Assembly (NCBI GenBank): GCA_045632525.1
Contig: JAZQWV010000068.1
Span: 7,869-71,868, forward strand
Source: Fimenecus sp045632525
GTDB lineage: Bacteria; Bacillota; Clostridia; Oscillospirales; Acutalibacteraceae
Length of the DNA stretch: 64,000 nt
Direction: 5' to 3'
The notes below the pieces were generated by a model. That model was not told the origin of the DNA and searched no databases. It saw only the letters and a program-made list of their open reading frames with translations. This document shows, in pieces, positions 23,295 through 32,815 of the stretch; position 1 is the first letter of the stretch, and every line of letters begins with the position of its first letter. Both the position numbers and the translations under genes were made by a program.

Positions 23295-23995
23295 GTGTTT
23301 TCCTCTCCTTTTTGATTTTTGATATATTCATCATAAAGACGGTCTTTGAGAAGTCGTTTTTCCTTTTCTTTCTGACGCATCTTTTTGATTTCTTCTTTGT
23401 TTTTACCGATTATTCCGTTTCTTAAAAACGCAATAAGGAACATTGCAAGCACAGCACCGATTGCACAAGCGATAAAGTCAACCATTGTGTCATTGTTGCC
23501 ACGCTGTAAAGTCATTTTATAAAGCTTATCCATAGTGAATTCATAAACTTCCCAACCAACTGCAATGCTTAATGCAAAAGAAAGAGAGAAAAGTGATGAC
23601 ATTGCAGGGCCTAAGTCACCGCGTTTGCGATAGACAATGTTTGCAAAGTCATATCCAAACCAAGCAGAGAGAAAACCTGAACCAAAATGAGTTACAAGGT
23701 CAAAATGTTCAAAAGTTGTTCTGTTGTTAAGAGTTGTGCCAATACAAACAGCAACAAAAATGAAAATATTGAGCATTGTTTGTGCAAGATAATCAACTTC
23801 GATTATAAAAGATTTTTTACCGAAAATCTGAAAGAAATCCCACAAATGTGTGAAAATTATTGCGAAAATTGCTTCAAGAAACTCAACAACTGAGCCGTGA
23901 AACAAGCCATAAATACCCCACGCGAGAATGATAACGCGAAGAGCAATCCATAAGATTTTATGAGATTTTGGTAAATAGCCAAAAGAGTTTGTCAT
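23291..23995 (-). CDS. Membrane protein, DUF2238/YjdF-like
   Basis: A 234-residue protein with about six transmembrane helices and a basic, helical C-terminal tail of about 45 residues. The motifs DLVTHFGSGFLSAWFGYD and AVGWEVYEF, with an Asp in TMVDFIACAIGA, resemble the DUF2238 (YjdF) family, whose function is unknown. It is upstream of and overlaps the foldase-like lipoprotein gene, so the two are probably an envelope pair. The ATG at 23995 has GGTTTAATTT nearby, a weak ribosome site. Confidence 0.65.
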   Translation of the reverse strand: MTNSFGYLPKSHKILWIALRVIILAWGIYGLFHGSVVEFLEAIFAIIFTHLWDFFQIFGKKSFIIEVDYLAQTMLNIFIFVAVCIGTTLNNRTTFEHFDLVTHFGSGFLSAWFGYDFANIVYRKRGDLGPAMSSLFSLSFALSIAVGWEVYEFTMDKLYKMTLQRGNNDTMVDFIACAIGAVLAMFLIAFLRNGIIGKNKEEIKKMRQKEKEKRLLKDRLYDEYIKNQKGEENT

Positions 23996-24044
23996 AAATT
24001 AAACCACCAAGTGAATAATAACATATTTAAATTTTCTTTACAAG

Positions 24045-25907
24045 TTATTTTGCCAAGATAACAAATGAGCAACCGTCAATATAAACTTCACCATTTTCAA
24101 CGCAAGAGTTCATAATTGAATGGGCATTTTTGAAATCGTCAGGAAGACGATATGTGATGGGGTGTTCATTACGGTTAACGATTACCATAATGCTTTCATT
24201 TTCGTCATAACGACAGAAAGCTACACAACCAAGCATTGATGAAATGGGAGCAAAATTGCCTTTTTTGAAAACATTATTTTCTCGTCTTATTTTACCCAAA
24301 GCTTTATAAAAATCAATGAGTTCAGCGTTTTCATTGCCCCAAGGGTAGCAACCGCGATTAAATGGGTCTTTATAACCCTGCATTCCCGCTTCATCGCCAT
24401 AATAAAGAGACGGCACACCGGGGAGAGTATATTGCAAAACGGCTGCACATTTTAAAAGAGCAACACCTTTATTATAGTTATCACCAAGATTGTGGCAAGA
24501 CTGCCACTGACGGTCACGATATTCGCAAGATTCACCTGCGATTTTGGTGATGGCTCTTTCCGTGTCGTGAGTGCCAATGTGATTCATCATAACATCAAGG
24601 CATTGTTTCGGGTAATTCTCGACAATTTGCATAATTATATGCATAAAATCTTCTGCTTTGCCGTTTCGACAGAAATCAAGAATAGCATTTGCAAAAGGAT
24701 AATTCATAACCGAGTCAAACTGACTGCCTAAAAGGTAGCGTCTGCGAGAGCCATAACTATGCTTTGTTGTAGCATCTTCCCAAACTTCACCCATAAGCAA
24801 AGCGTCAGGGTTGGTTTCTTTAAGTCGAGTGCGTAATTCGTCAATAAAAATATCGGGCAACTCGTCGGCAACATCAAGTCGAAAACCACTTGCTCCTGCT
24901 GTCAACCACTTTTCAACGATTCCACCCTTGCCGTTTATAAATTTGCGATAAGCTTCGTCTTCTTCAATAATTTCAGGCAGAGTGACAAATCCCCACCAGC
25001 TTTGATATTTTTCGGGATAATTGGTGAATTTATACCAACTGTAATAGGGGCTCTCTTTTGAGTTATAAGCACCCAAGGTGTCATATCTACCATTGCGGTT
25101 GAAATAGACACTATCGTCACCTGTGTGTGAGAAAACGCCATCAAGAATAATGTGGATACCGAGTTTTTTAGCAGATTTGCAAAGGTCTTTGAAATCTTTT
25201 TCTGTGCCTAAACAAGGGTCGATTTTACTGTAATCAGCGGTATCATATCTGTGGTTTGAGTGAGATTCAAAAATGGGGTTGAGATAAATGCAAGTTACAC
25301 CTAAATCGCGAAGATATGGGAGCTTTTCTTCAATTCCCTTTAAATCACCACCGAAAAAGTCGTTGTTAAGCACTTTGCCTTCGGTGGTAGGACGCCATTC
25401 GGGCTCGTTGCCCCAGTCAGAGCGCATAACACGGTCTGTGGGTACATTTTCTTTCTTTTTACCAGAATTATAAAATCTGTCAGGGAAAATTTGATAGATG
25501 ATTCCACCCTTGAGCCAGTCAGGTGTGGTGAAATTATTTTCAGTTACAGTTAATTGCCAGTCGGTTTTTGTGCCATAACTATGAGCAAAAGCACCAATTC
25601 CGTCAATGGTTTGAAGAATTGAACTTCTGCCATAAGCGGAGAAATAGTCAAAGTGATACCAATAAAGACCTTCTCTTTCTACGGATGTGTGAATATCCCA
25701 CATTTCTGTTTCGTCGTCACACATGCCTGCCCAAAGCATTGGTCTTTCTTCGTATTCTCCGTCATCACGACGAAGCATCAACACAGTACCACTGCAACAA
25801 AAAGAGCGTGGCAAACAAAGACGCAAGTGAATTTCTTCACCCATCTCAATACTGCCGAATTTATTTTTAAAAAATAAGTCTCTTGAATTAAAGGGAACAA
25901 ATCCCAT
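24045..25907 (-). CDS. Glycoside hydrolase family 13 (neopullulanase/amylase type)
   Basis: A 620-residue cytoplasmic GH13 enzyme acting on alpha-1,4/1,6 glucans. An N-terminal beta domain (residues 1-125) is followed by the catalytic barrel starting GGIIYQIFPDRFYN. The four family motifs are present: DGVFSHTG, GFRLDVADE (nucleophile Asp), GEVWED (acid/base Glu) and NHIGTHDTER. A C-terminal beta domain ends the protein. The N-terminal domain and motif style suggest the cyclomaltodextrinase/neopullulanase group. It is last in an operon with the CapA-like gene, 12 bp upstream; GCAGGTGA forms its ribosome site. It probably feeds maltodextrin to the GlgP at 35.7-38.1 kb. Confidence 0.9.
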   Translation of the reverse strand: MGFVPFNSRDLFFKNKFGSIEMGEEIHLRLCLPRSFCCSGTVLMLRRDDGEYEERPMLWAGMCDDETEMWDIHTSVEREGLYWYHFDYFSAYGRSSILQTIDGIGAFAHSYGTKTDWQLTVTENNFTTPDWLKGGIIYQIFPDRFYNSGKKKENVPTDRVMRSDWGNEPEWRPTTEGKVLNNDFFGGDLKGIEEKLPYLRDLGVTCIYLNPIFESHSNHRYDTADYSKIDPCLGTEKDFKDLCKSAKKLGIHIILDGVFSHTGDDSVYFNRNGRYDTLGAYNSKESPYYSWYKFTNYPEKYQSWWGFVTLPEIIEEDEAYRKFINGKGGIVEKWLTAGASGFRLDVADELPDIFIDELRTRLKETNPDALLMGEVWEDATTKHSYGSRRRYLLGSQFDSVMNYPFANAILDFCRNGKAEDFMHIIMQIVENYPKQCLDVMMNHIGTHDTERAITKIAGESCEYRDRQWQSCHNLGDNYNKGVALLKCAAVLQYTLPGVPSLYYGDEAGMQGYKDPFNRGCYPWGNENAELIDFYKALGKIRRENNVFKKGNFAPISSMLGCVAFCRYDENESIMVIVNRNEHPITYRLPDDFKNAHSIMNSCVENGEVYIDGCSFVILAK

Positions 25908-25919
25908 AAAGTCACCTGC

Positions 25920-27221
25920 TTAAACTGAAGTTTTTATTGCGTCCATACCGTGAGTAGTACGATATTCATTCAAAGGGTCGCCGACAAGGTTCATTGTTCG
26001 GTTGAAAGATGCTTTTTCTGCATTAGAAAGGTCCGATTTGTTTGCGTCAATAGGGGTGATTTCATAAACCTTTTTGCCATTTGCCCATTTAGAATTAACC
26101 CAAGTAGGAATAATGTTTACATCTGAAATTTTTGTTGTGCCGTCATTCCATTTTTCAAAAGAAAAACTGAAAATCACGCCATCTTCTGTATGCCCCGTGT
26201 CAAAAGGTTTCATATATTCGCGCCTTTGGTCAGAAACAGCATTGCCTATTGAATATAAACAGATTGTTTCGTGACCGTTTTCGCTTGTTAATGTATCAAA
26301 TGGTTGAATAACATGGGGATGACCGCCAACAATCACATCAACGCCCAAATCACATAGTTTTTGTGCTATTGACTTTTGATAACTGTTGGGTGAGAGTTGA
26401 TATTCATTACCCCAGTGCAAATAGAAAACAATTGCGTCTGCACCGTTTTCTTTCATAGCTTTGATGGATGCTTCTGCTTCTGAATAGAACGCAGAAAGAT
26501 TGTTATAGTTGAAACTGTTAACCAAAGGTGTTGCTTCTTTATTAAGCAAGAGTCCGTTGAGTGATTTTCTTCCCTCAGTACCGCTTGTGGTTTCATAAGT
26601 ATAACAAGCCATACCAACTTTTATTCCGTTTATATCGCAAACTTTATATATGGCATCGGTATCGGCTTTTCGTGTGCCGATATATTCCATATTGTTATTT
26701 TCAAGAATTTGCAAGGTGCGTCTCATTCCCGATAGCCCCGTGTCATAGGAATGGTTGTTCGCAGTAAGCACCATATCAATTCCAGATTTTTTCATACTAG
26801 TAACAAGTTCGTCGGGCGAGTTGAACTGTGGGTATCCTGAATATCCTTTATCAGCACCAGCCAAAGTAACTTCCAAATTAGCAATCATATAATCATAAGA
26901 ATTGAAATAAGGCTTAACAAGTGTGAAAACATCATCAAAATTATAACTGCCGTCAGACATTCTTGCGTGGTTAAAAATTGTGTGGTGAATTAGTATATCA
27001 CCTGTTACGCCAATTGATGCGGTTTTTTCGATAAAAGGTTCAGTTGGCTTTTCAGTAGTAGATTCTGTTGTGCTTTCGACGATGTTGTTTGAGTCAACGG
27101 GTTGATTTTGATTTTTGACGGTGTAAATAACAAGTGGTGTGACAATGAGAATAATTGCAAGAATACAAGTAACAGAAATACGAATAATCTTTTTCTTTTT
27201 AACATCATTTTCGTTATACAA
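25920..27221 (-). CDS. CapA/PgsA-like metallophosphatase-fold protein
   Basis: A 433-residue protein with one N-terminal transmembrane anchor (residues 12-34), a Thr/Glu-rich linker, then a PGA_cap (CapA) domain: IGVTGDILIHH, YDYMIANLEVTL, LTANNHSYD, VFYLHWGNEY and VIVGGHPHVIQP carry the predicted metal ligands. Family members occur in poly-gamma-glutamate capsule synthesis, but no capB/capC genes are nearby, so that role is doubtful here. Translation starts at TTG with GGTGGTGA before it. It is the first gene of an operon with GH13 and has a near-perfect promoter. Confidence 0.85.
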   Translation of the reverse strand: MYNENDVKKKKIIRISVTCILAIILIVTPLVIYTVKNQNQPVDSNNIVESTTESTTEKPTEPFIEKTASIGVTGDILIHHTIFNHARMSDGSYNFDDVFTLVKPYFNSYDYMIANLEVTLAGADKGYSGYPQFNSPDELVTSMKKSGIDMVLTANNHSYDTGLSGMRRTLQILENNNMEYIGTRKADTDAIYKVCDINGIKVGMACYTYETTSGTEGRKSLNGLLLNKEATPLVNSFNYNNLSAFYSEAEASIKAMKENGADAIVFYLHWGNEYQLSPNSYQKSIAQKLCDLGVDVIVGGHPHVIQPFDTLTSENGHETICLYSIGNAVSDQRREYMKPFDTGHTEDGVIFSFSFEKWNDGTTKISDVNIIPTWVNSKWANGKKVYEITPIDANKSDLSNAEKASFNRTMNLVGDPLNEYRTTHGMDAIKTSV

Positions 27222-27257
27222 AACAGGTCACCACCCATTACATATTATGACTATTTT

Positions 27258-27286
27258 ATTATACTTTTTTGGGATAAAAGTGTCAA
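27258..27286 (-). promoter_or_regulatory. Consensus promoter of the CapA-like/GH13 operon
   Basis: Minus strand: TTGACA (27281-27286), 17 bp, TATAAT (27258-27263). Exact consensus at both boxes. Confidence 0.9.
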
Positions 27287-27306
27287 CCGACATTTATGAG
27301 TTTCTA

Positions 27307-27335
27307 TTGATTTTACAAGGGGTTTGTGCTAAAAT
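27307..27335 (+). promoter_or_regulatory. Promoter of the GH36 operon
   Basis: TTGATT, 17 bp, TAAAAT with an extended -10 (TGC). Its -35 starts 20 bp from the -35 of the divergent operon. Confidence 0.7.
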
Positions 27336-27377
27336 TATTGCGTATAGGTAAATTTATGTAATTAGGGGGACTTTATT

Positions 27378-29081
27378 ATGTTCAAACTCTATGCAGAAAT
27401 GACTGTGGGTGGCTCAAAAGTAGCTCACAAAGAATTTGATAACGAAAATTTTTCATTCTATCTTGAAGAGACAAAAGAAAGCATTAAAGGTATCTTTACT
27501 GCTAAAAAGAATATGACAATGTCAAAATTCATTCTTAAAGGTGAAAAGGATTTTGATGATGAAGATTTGTTCTATGCAAATGGTTATCAGGCTTGGACAA
27601 CTTCAAGAGAATTCTCAAAAAACGATAAATTTGACGGACTTTTTGAGCCTGCAAAAATAACAAAGTTCACTGCTCACTTCGCGGGTCTTTCAGGTGACTA
27701 TCACTTTGAAAACTATGGTGAAGAAGGCAAGTTCCATAGTTATACATATTGCTATTTCCGTGAAAAAGGCGAAAATGAAATTAAACTCTATGGTTCAAAG
27801 AGTGAAAGAAAAGGTTACACAATCTTTGAAGTTGATATGAAAGACGATAAGTTCAATATCAAGAAAGATGTTGAAGGTCTTACACTCAAAGCAGGTCAGG
27901 AATATGAAATGTTCGACATCGCAATTATCGAAGGAGACATGGACGATGTAATGGACAAATATTTCTTTGATTTTGTTGGTTGCAAAAAGCCTGCAATAGA
28001 CCATCTTTCAGGTTACACATCATGGTATAACTATTTCCAGAACATCAACGAAGACATCATTCTTCGTGACCTTAACGGTCTTGACAGAGCTGCTGAAGAA
28101 GTTAATATCTTCCAGGTTGACGACGGTTATCAGGCAGCTGTTGGTGACTGGCTTATCACAGACCACAAAAAGTTCCCTCATGGCATGAAATATATTGCAG
28201 ACAAAATCCACGAAAAAGGATACAAAGCAGGTCTTTGGCTTGCTCCTTTCTCAGCTCAGGTGTCATCAATGATTGCTAAAAAGCATCCTGAATGGCTTCT
28301 CAGACACAACCACAACGGCAGAAAAATGCTCGGTTGTCAGGGTTGGGGTGGTGCATATACACTCGATATTTATCATCCAGAAGTTCGTGAATATTTGAGA
28401 AAAGTATTCGACACAATCCTCAATGTTTGGGGCTTTGATATGGTTAAGCTCGACTTCCTTTATAGTCAGTGTATTGAGCCAAGAAATGGTAAAACTCGTG
28501 GCGAAATCATGTGCGATGGCGTTGATTTCCTTCGTGAAGTTTGTGGCGACAAATGGATTCTTGGTTGTGGTGTGCCACTTGGTACTTGTATGGGTATCTT
28601 TGACGCTTGTCGTATTTCTTGTGATGTTAACAAGAACTGGAAGTTCGAACTCAAAAAGAGCCTTAACATTAACTCTATCGTAACAGGAATTAGATTTAAC
28701 AACGAAATTCCATCATCACAGAATGCGATTACAAACACAATCTTCCGTAATCACCTTGATGGCAGAGCTTTCTGTAATGACCCTGATGTATTCTTCCTTC
28801 GTGACATCAATATCGGTTACAATATGGACCAAAAGCTTCTTCACGGTAAAGTTAACTCAATTTGTGGTAATGTTCTTTTCGTTTCTGACAATGCAGGTGA
28901 CTTTGACGATGAAAGAATTGAATACTTGAAAGATTTCTTTAAAGATAAAGATTATAAGGTTAACTTTGCAGAGTTTATAAGCAAAGACGAAATCCGTCTT
29001 GACTTTACAGAAAATGGCGAAGCAAAGACACTTACACTCAATCTTGACTCAGGCGAAAGCAATGTTAGAGAGGTACTCTAA
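27378..29081 (+). CDS. Alpha-galactosidase, glycoside hydrolase family 36/melibiase type
   Basis: A 567-residue enzyme predicted to release alpha-galactosyl residues. It has an N-terminal beta-sandwich (residues 1-200) and a barrel with FQVDDGYQAAVGDW, GLWLAPFSAQ, the nucleophile Asp in MVKLDFLYSQ (near 360) and the acid/base Asp in CRISCDVNKNW (near 420). It is shorter than most bacterial GH36 enzymes (about 700). No signal peptide, so it is cytoplasmic. TAGGGGGA precedes the ATG. It heads an operon with a GH4 enzyme and a PfkB kinase, which fits import and breakdown of small alpha-galactosides, though no transporter is present in the operon. Confidence 0.88.
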   Translation: MFKLYAEMTVGGSKVAHKEFDNENFSFYLEETKESIKGIFTAKKNMTMSKFILKGEKDFDDEDLFYANGYQAWTTSREFSKNDKFDGLFEPAKITKFTAHFAGLSGDYHFENYGEEGKFHSYTYCYFREKGENEIKLYGSKSERKGYTIFEVDMKDDKFNIKKDVEGLTLKAGQEYEMFDIAIIEGDMDDVMDKYFFDFVGCKKPAIDHLSGYTSWYNYFQNINEDIILRDLNGLDRAAEEVNIFQVDDGYQAAVGDWLITDHKKFPHGMKYIADKIHEKGYKAGLWLAPFSAQVSSMIAKKHPEWLLRHNHNGRKMLGCQGWGGAYTLDIYHPEVREYLRKVFDTILNVWGFDMVKLDFLYSQCIEPRNGKTRGEIMCDGVDFLREVCGDKWILGCGVPLGTCMGIFDACRISCDVNKNWKFELKKSLNINSIVTGIRFNNEIPSSQNAITNTIFRNHLDGRAFCNDPDVFFLRDINIGYNMDQKLLHGKVNSICGNVLFVSDNAGDFDDERIEYLKDFFKDKDYKVNFAEFISKDEIRLDFTENGEAKTLTLNLDSGESNVREVL

Positions 29082-29084
29082 GAT

Positions 29085-30452
29085 ATGAAACTTGCAGTTA
29101 TCGGTGGTGGCGGAGTCCGTTCAATGTTTTTGGCAAAAAGCATTGCAGGTCGTGCCGAAAAGATGGGCATTACTGAGCTTGTTTTTATGGATAACAATGA
29201 GAAAAAGTTGAATATTTATGGCAAGATGGCGAGAGAAGTTTCTCGCCGTCTTTGTCCATTTATGGGCTTTGTTCTCACAACAGACCCTGTTGAAGCAATT
29301 AAAGATGCAGACTATGTAATCACAACAATTCGTGCGGGTGGCGACAGAATGCGTTGCCGTGACGAGAGAATTGCTTTAGATTTGGGCATTCTTGGTCAAG
29401 AAACAACAGGTGCAGCAGGATTTTCTTTTGCAATGAGAAGTATCCCTGCTCTTAAAGAGTATTGCGAATTGGTAAAACAACATGCGAAACCCAATGCAAT
29501 GGTGTTCAATTTCACAAATCCTGCCGGTGTAGTATCACAAACTCTTCGTGATATGGGTTATGATTTTACTTATGGTATTTGTGATGCTCCAAGTGGAATG
29601 TTAAGACGATTTGAAGAACTTTATGGTTACCCTGAAAATCATCTTGACGCATTGTGTTATGGGCTTAATCACTTGTCATTCTTCAAATATATAAAAGCGG
29701 ATGGCGTTGACATAACAAGTAAAATTGTAAGTGATGACAAGGCTTATGAAAACACAGATTTGCGATATTTCGACAAAGAGTTTTTAATGCAGAAACAATA
29801 TGTGCCAAATGAATATATGTATTATTTCTACAATCGAGAAAAAGCCGTTGAAAATATCCTTAATGCAGAGCGCACACGCGGTGAGCAGATTGCAGATATT
29901 AACGAAAAGATGACAGAAGAGTTATCTCATGTTGATATTGAAAACAACTTTGAAAAAGCCTTAGAAAAATTTGATTATTACTATGGTCTTCGTGAAAATT
30001 CATATATGGCAAGTGAAACAGGCGAAAAACGAAACTCAACTTGGCATTTTGATATGTATGCTCCTGATGATGGTGGCTATGCAGGTGTGGCACTTGGAAT
30101 AATTGATGCAAAAAACCAAAAGAGTGATAAAAAAATAATTGCTTGTGTGCCAAACACAAACAAAGCGATAGATTTTTTAGATGAATGTGATACTGTTGAA
30201 ATTTCTTGTGAAATTAAAGATGGTAAAGTGACACCAATAAAGATTGGCAATGTGCCTTTTGAAAATAAAGAGATTATCACAAGAGTCAAAGCCTATGAGC
30301 GCCTTGCATCAAAGGCGATTATAAATTGTGACAAAGAATCAGCGGTCGATTGTCTTTATTTACACCCACTTGTGAGTTCATATTCACTTGCAAAAGAGTT
30401 GGTGGATAAATATATTGAGCTTAACAAAGATTTTACAGGTGAATGGAAATGA
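29085..30452 (+). CDS. Glycoside hydrolase family 4 (NAD- and Mn-dependent)
   Basis: A 455-residue GH4 enzyme, which cleaves glycosides by an oxidation-elimination route needing NAD and a divalent metal. The N-terminal Rossmann motif is AVIGGGGVRSMF; FNFTNPAGVVSQ, the metal-binding Cys in GICDAPSGM and the His in YGLNHLSFF follow the family pattern. Members act on phospho-beta-glucosides, phospho-alpha-glucosides or alpha-galactosides; the sugar here is open. GAGAGGTA lies inside the end of the GH36 gene, 3 bp before the ATG region, so the genes are coupled. It overlaps the kinase gene by 4 bp. Confidence 0.88.
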   Translation: MKLAVIGGGGVRSMFLAKSIAGRAEKMGITELVFMDNNEKKLNIYGKMAREVSRRLCPFMGFVLTTDPVEAIKDADYVITTIRAGGDRMRCRDERIALDLGILGQETTGAAGFSFAMRSIPALKEYCELVKQHAKPNAMVFNFTNPAGVVSQTLRDMGYDFTYGICDAPSGMLRRFEELYGYPENHLDALCYGLNHLSFFKYIKADGVDITSKIVSDDKAYENTDLRYFDKEFLMQKQYVPNEYMYYFYNREKAVENILNAERTRGEQIADINEKMTEELSHVDIENNFEKALEKFDYYYGLRENSYMASETGEKRNSTWHFDMYAPDDGGYAGVALGIIDAKNQKSDKKIIACVPNTNKAIDFLDECDTVEISCEIKDGKVTPIKIGNVPFENKEIITRVKAYERLASKAIINCDKESAVDCLYLHPLVSSYSLAKELVDKYIELNKDFTGEWK

Positions 30453-31354
30453 GTTTTGTAGCAGCATTTGGAAAACTGAATGTGGATTTGCTCTATGCGG
30501 GAATGCCAAGAATTCCTAACGAGGGCGAAGAAATCTATTGCAAAGATTTCAAGGTTTGTCTTGGCGGTGGATTACCTGCAACAATGATAAACTGTTCAAG
30601 ATTGGGTATTCCTGCGAAAATCGGCACCTTTTTGGGTGACGATATGTTTTCACAGTTTGCAAAGCAAGAGTTAGATAAAAGCGGAACAAAATATGAACTT
30701 TTTGAAAGCCGTAGTTATCCGCTGAATGTAACATCTGCAATAATTACTGAAAAAGACAGAACTTTCGTGTCCTATGGGGGTCAGGAAAATTATACAGAAG
30801 AAATGATGGAAAAAATCTATAATTCTCTTAAAGGCGCAAAAGTCGTTGGTATGCAAGAATCAATCTTGCCCGTCTATAAACAACTTAAAAAAGACGGAAC
30901 AATCTTGGTGCTTGATACAGGTTATAGTGACGATATGTCCATTAAAAAACATAAGGATTTAATCGAAATTGCAGATTATTACACACCAAATATTGACGAA
31001 ACCGAAAAAATGACGGGTACTCGCGACCCACAAAAAGCGTTAGACTTTCTTCGCAACTATTTCGAGAAACCAATCGTAAAACTTGGCAAAGATGGTTGTG
31101 CGGGCTATGATAACGGCTATTTCACAGTTGATAATATAGAAGAGTTCAAATGTGTTGACGCAACAGGTGCGGGCGATGCATTTTTGGCAGGTTTTATCTA
31201 TGGATTATATAACGATTTGGACTTTAAACAATGTGTGCTTGCTGGTAACATAACAGGTGGCAAATGTGTAACGGGTGTTGGTTGTTTGACAGAATATGTA
31301 AATGAAAAAGAGATTGGGGAGTATCTAAAAAAATACGGTTACATGATAAGGTGA
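30449..31354 (+). CDS. PfkB-family sugar kinase
   Basis: A 302-residue ribokinase-type kinase: FGKLNVDLLYAG and GGGLPATMINCSRLG near the N-terminus, and the anion-hole/catalytic-base motif DATGAGDAFLAGF (near 235). The substrate could be fructose, another ketose or a nucleoside; the operon with GH36 and GH4 favours a sugar released there. Start 30449 gives an ATGA overlap with the GH4 gene and a good distance to AGGTG; ATG 30443 is too close to it. Confidence 0.88.
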   Translation: MSFVAAFGKLNVDLLYAGMPRIPNEGEEIYCKDFKVCLGGGLPATMINCSRLGIPAKIGTFLGDDMFSQFAKQELDKSGTKYELFESRSYPLNVTSAIITEKDRTFVSYGGQENYTEEMMEKIYNSLKGAKVVGMQESILPVYKQLKKDGTILVLDTGYSDDMSIKKHKDLIEIADYYTPNIDETEKMTGTRDPQKALDFLRNYFEKPIVKLGKDGCAGYDNGYFTVDNIEEFKCVDATGAGDAFLAGFIYGLYNDLDFKQCVLAGNITGGKCVTGVGCLTEYVNEKEIGEYLKKYGYMIR

Positions 31355-31358
31355 TTTG

Positions 31359-32732
31359 ATGGATAAAAAAACAGATGTTTCAGGACAACTGGCAAATGCT
31401 CCTGTATGGAGTTTGATTATAAAACTTAGCATTCCTGCGATTCTTGCGCAGATAGTAAATCTTCTTTATAACATTGTTGACAGAATTTATATCGGTCACA
31501 TGGGAGACGTAGGAACAATGGCGATTACAGGCGTGGGATTGTGTTTTCCTGTAATATCATTGATTACTGCATTTACAATGCTTGTAGCTCAGGGTGGTGC
31601 GCCTCGCGCTGCCATTGAAATGGGAAAAGGTGACATTAAAAAAGCAGAAAAAATTCTCGGCAACTGCTTTATATTGCTTATAATGCTGTCAGTAATCCTC
31701 ACAGCGGTTTTTCTTGTGTTTGGTGAAAAACTTTTAATGCTTTTCGGCGCAAGTGAAAGTACAATTGTATATGCATTGCCATATATGAATATTTATGTGG
31801 CAGGTTCAATGTTTGTGATGATTTCTTTGGGTCTTAACATGTTTATTACGACTCAGGGCTTTACAAAAATTAGTATGGCAACAGTACTTATTGGTGCAAT
31901 CTGTAACATTATTCTTGACCCTATATTTATATTTGGGCTTGATATGGGGGTCAGGGGCGCTGCACTAGCAACAATTATCTCCCAAGCTGTTTCTGCTGTA
32001 TGGGTGATTTCTTTTTTACTTGGTAAAAAGACCAAAATAAGAATAAAAAAAGAAAATCTTTTACCTAATATAAAAATTCTTGCACCTGTGTTGGCTCTTG
32101 GCATATCACCATTTGTCATGAGTGGTACGGAAGCGGTAATAAATGTGGCGTTCAATTCATCACTTCAAAAATATGGTGGGGATATTGCGGTTGGAGCTAT
32201 GACTATCTGTACTACTATTTTTCAAATGGTGTGGGTGCCAGCTCAGGGCATCGGTCAAGGTGCACAACCAATTATCAGCTACAACTATGGTGCGAAAAAT
32301 GGTAACAGAGTAAAACAGGCTTTCAAAGCATTTTTGTTTATTTGTTTTAGTTATATTTTTGTGTTTGGAACGACAATCGAACTGTTTCCACAATTCTTTA
32401 TTAAAATTTTCAATGATAATCCTGAACTTATGGAAACGGCAACATGGACAATCCGTCTTTACGGTTGCGCTTTGGTATTCTTTGGGATACAGATGGCAGT
32501 TCAGCAGACGCTTATTGCTCTTGGAAAGGCAAAAGCATCGCTGTTTATTGCTTGTTTAAGAAAGGTAATTCTTTTAGTGCCACTCATATATATTTTGCCA
32601 AACTTCTTTGAAAACAAGGTGTTTGCAGTTTTTCTTGCAGAACCAGTATCTGACGCGATTTCAATTATTACTGCATCAATCGTGTTCTTTTTTGTATTTA
32701 GAAAAGAAATGAAGCAAATGAGAGTAGAATAA
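31359..32732 (+). CDS. MATE-family multidrug/metabolite exporter
   Basis: A 457-residue protein with twelve predicted transmembrane helices in two MATE repeats; typical segments are LYNIVDRIYIGH near the N-terminus and GQGAQPIISYNYGA before the second half. Such proteins export cationic compounds in exchange for Na+ or H+. It starts 4 bp after the kinase gene, with AAGGTGAT upstream, and closes the GH36-GH4-PfkB operon; why an exporter belongs there is unclear. A second MATE gene lies at 44721-46100 and is only distantly similar. Confidence 0.92.
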   Translation: MDKKTDVSGQLANAPVWSLIIKLSIPAILAQIVNLLYNIVDRIYIGHMGDVGTMAITGVGLCFPVISLITAFTMLVAQGGAPRAAIEMGKGDIKKAEKILGNCFILLIMLSVILTAVFLVFGEKLLMLFGASESTIVYALPYMNIYVAGSMFVMISLGLNMFITTQGFTKISMATVLIGAICNIILDPIFIFGLDMGVRGAALATIISQAVSAVWVISFLLGKKTKIRIKKENLLPNIKILAPVLALGISPFVMSGTEAVINVAFNSSLQKYGGDIAVGAMTICTTIFQMVWVPAQGIGQGAQPIISYNYGAKNGNRVKQAFKAFLFICFSYIFVFGTTIELFPQFFIKIFNDNPELMETATWTIRLYGCALVFFGIQMAVQQTLIALGKAKASLFIACLRKVILLVPLIYILPNFFENKVFAVFLAEPVSDAISIITASIVFFFVFRKEMKQMRVE

Positions 32733-32739
32733 AAAACTC

Positions 32740-32768
32740 TGTACATTTTTACTGAAATATGGTAAAAT
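32740..32768 (+). promoter_or_regulatory. Promoter for the FGGY kinase gene
   Basis: TGTACA, 17 bp, TAAAAT with an extended -10 (TGG). Confidence 0.6.
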
Positions 32769-32815
32769 GCAATAAATATGAATGAAACTTTATTTGACAT
32801 AAAGGGGAAAAGAAA

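Noticed and set aside
25920..27221. A poly-gamma-glutamate capsule locus
   Set aside because: Only a CapA-like protein is present; capB/capC are absent and the partner gene is a GH13 enzyme.
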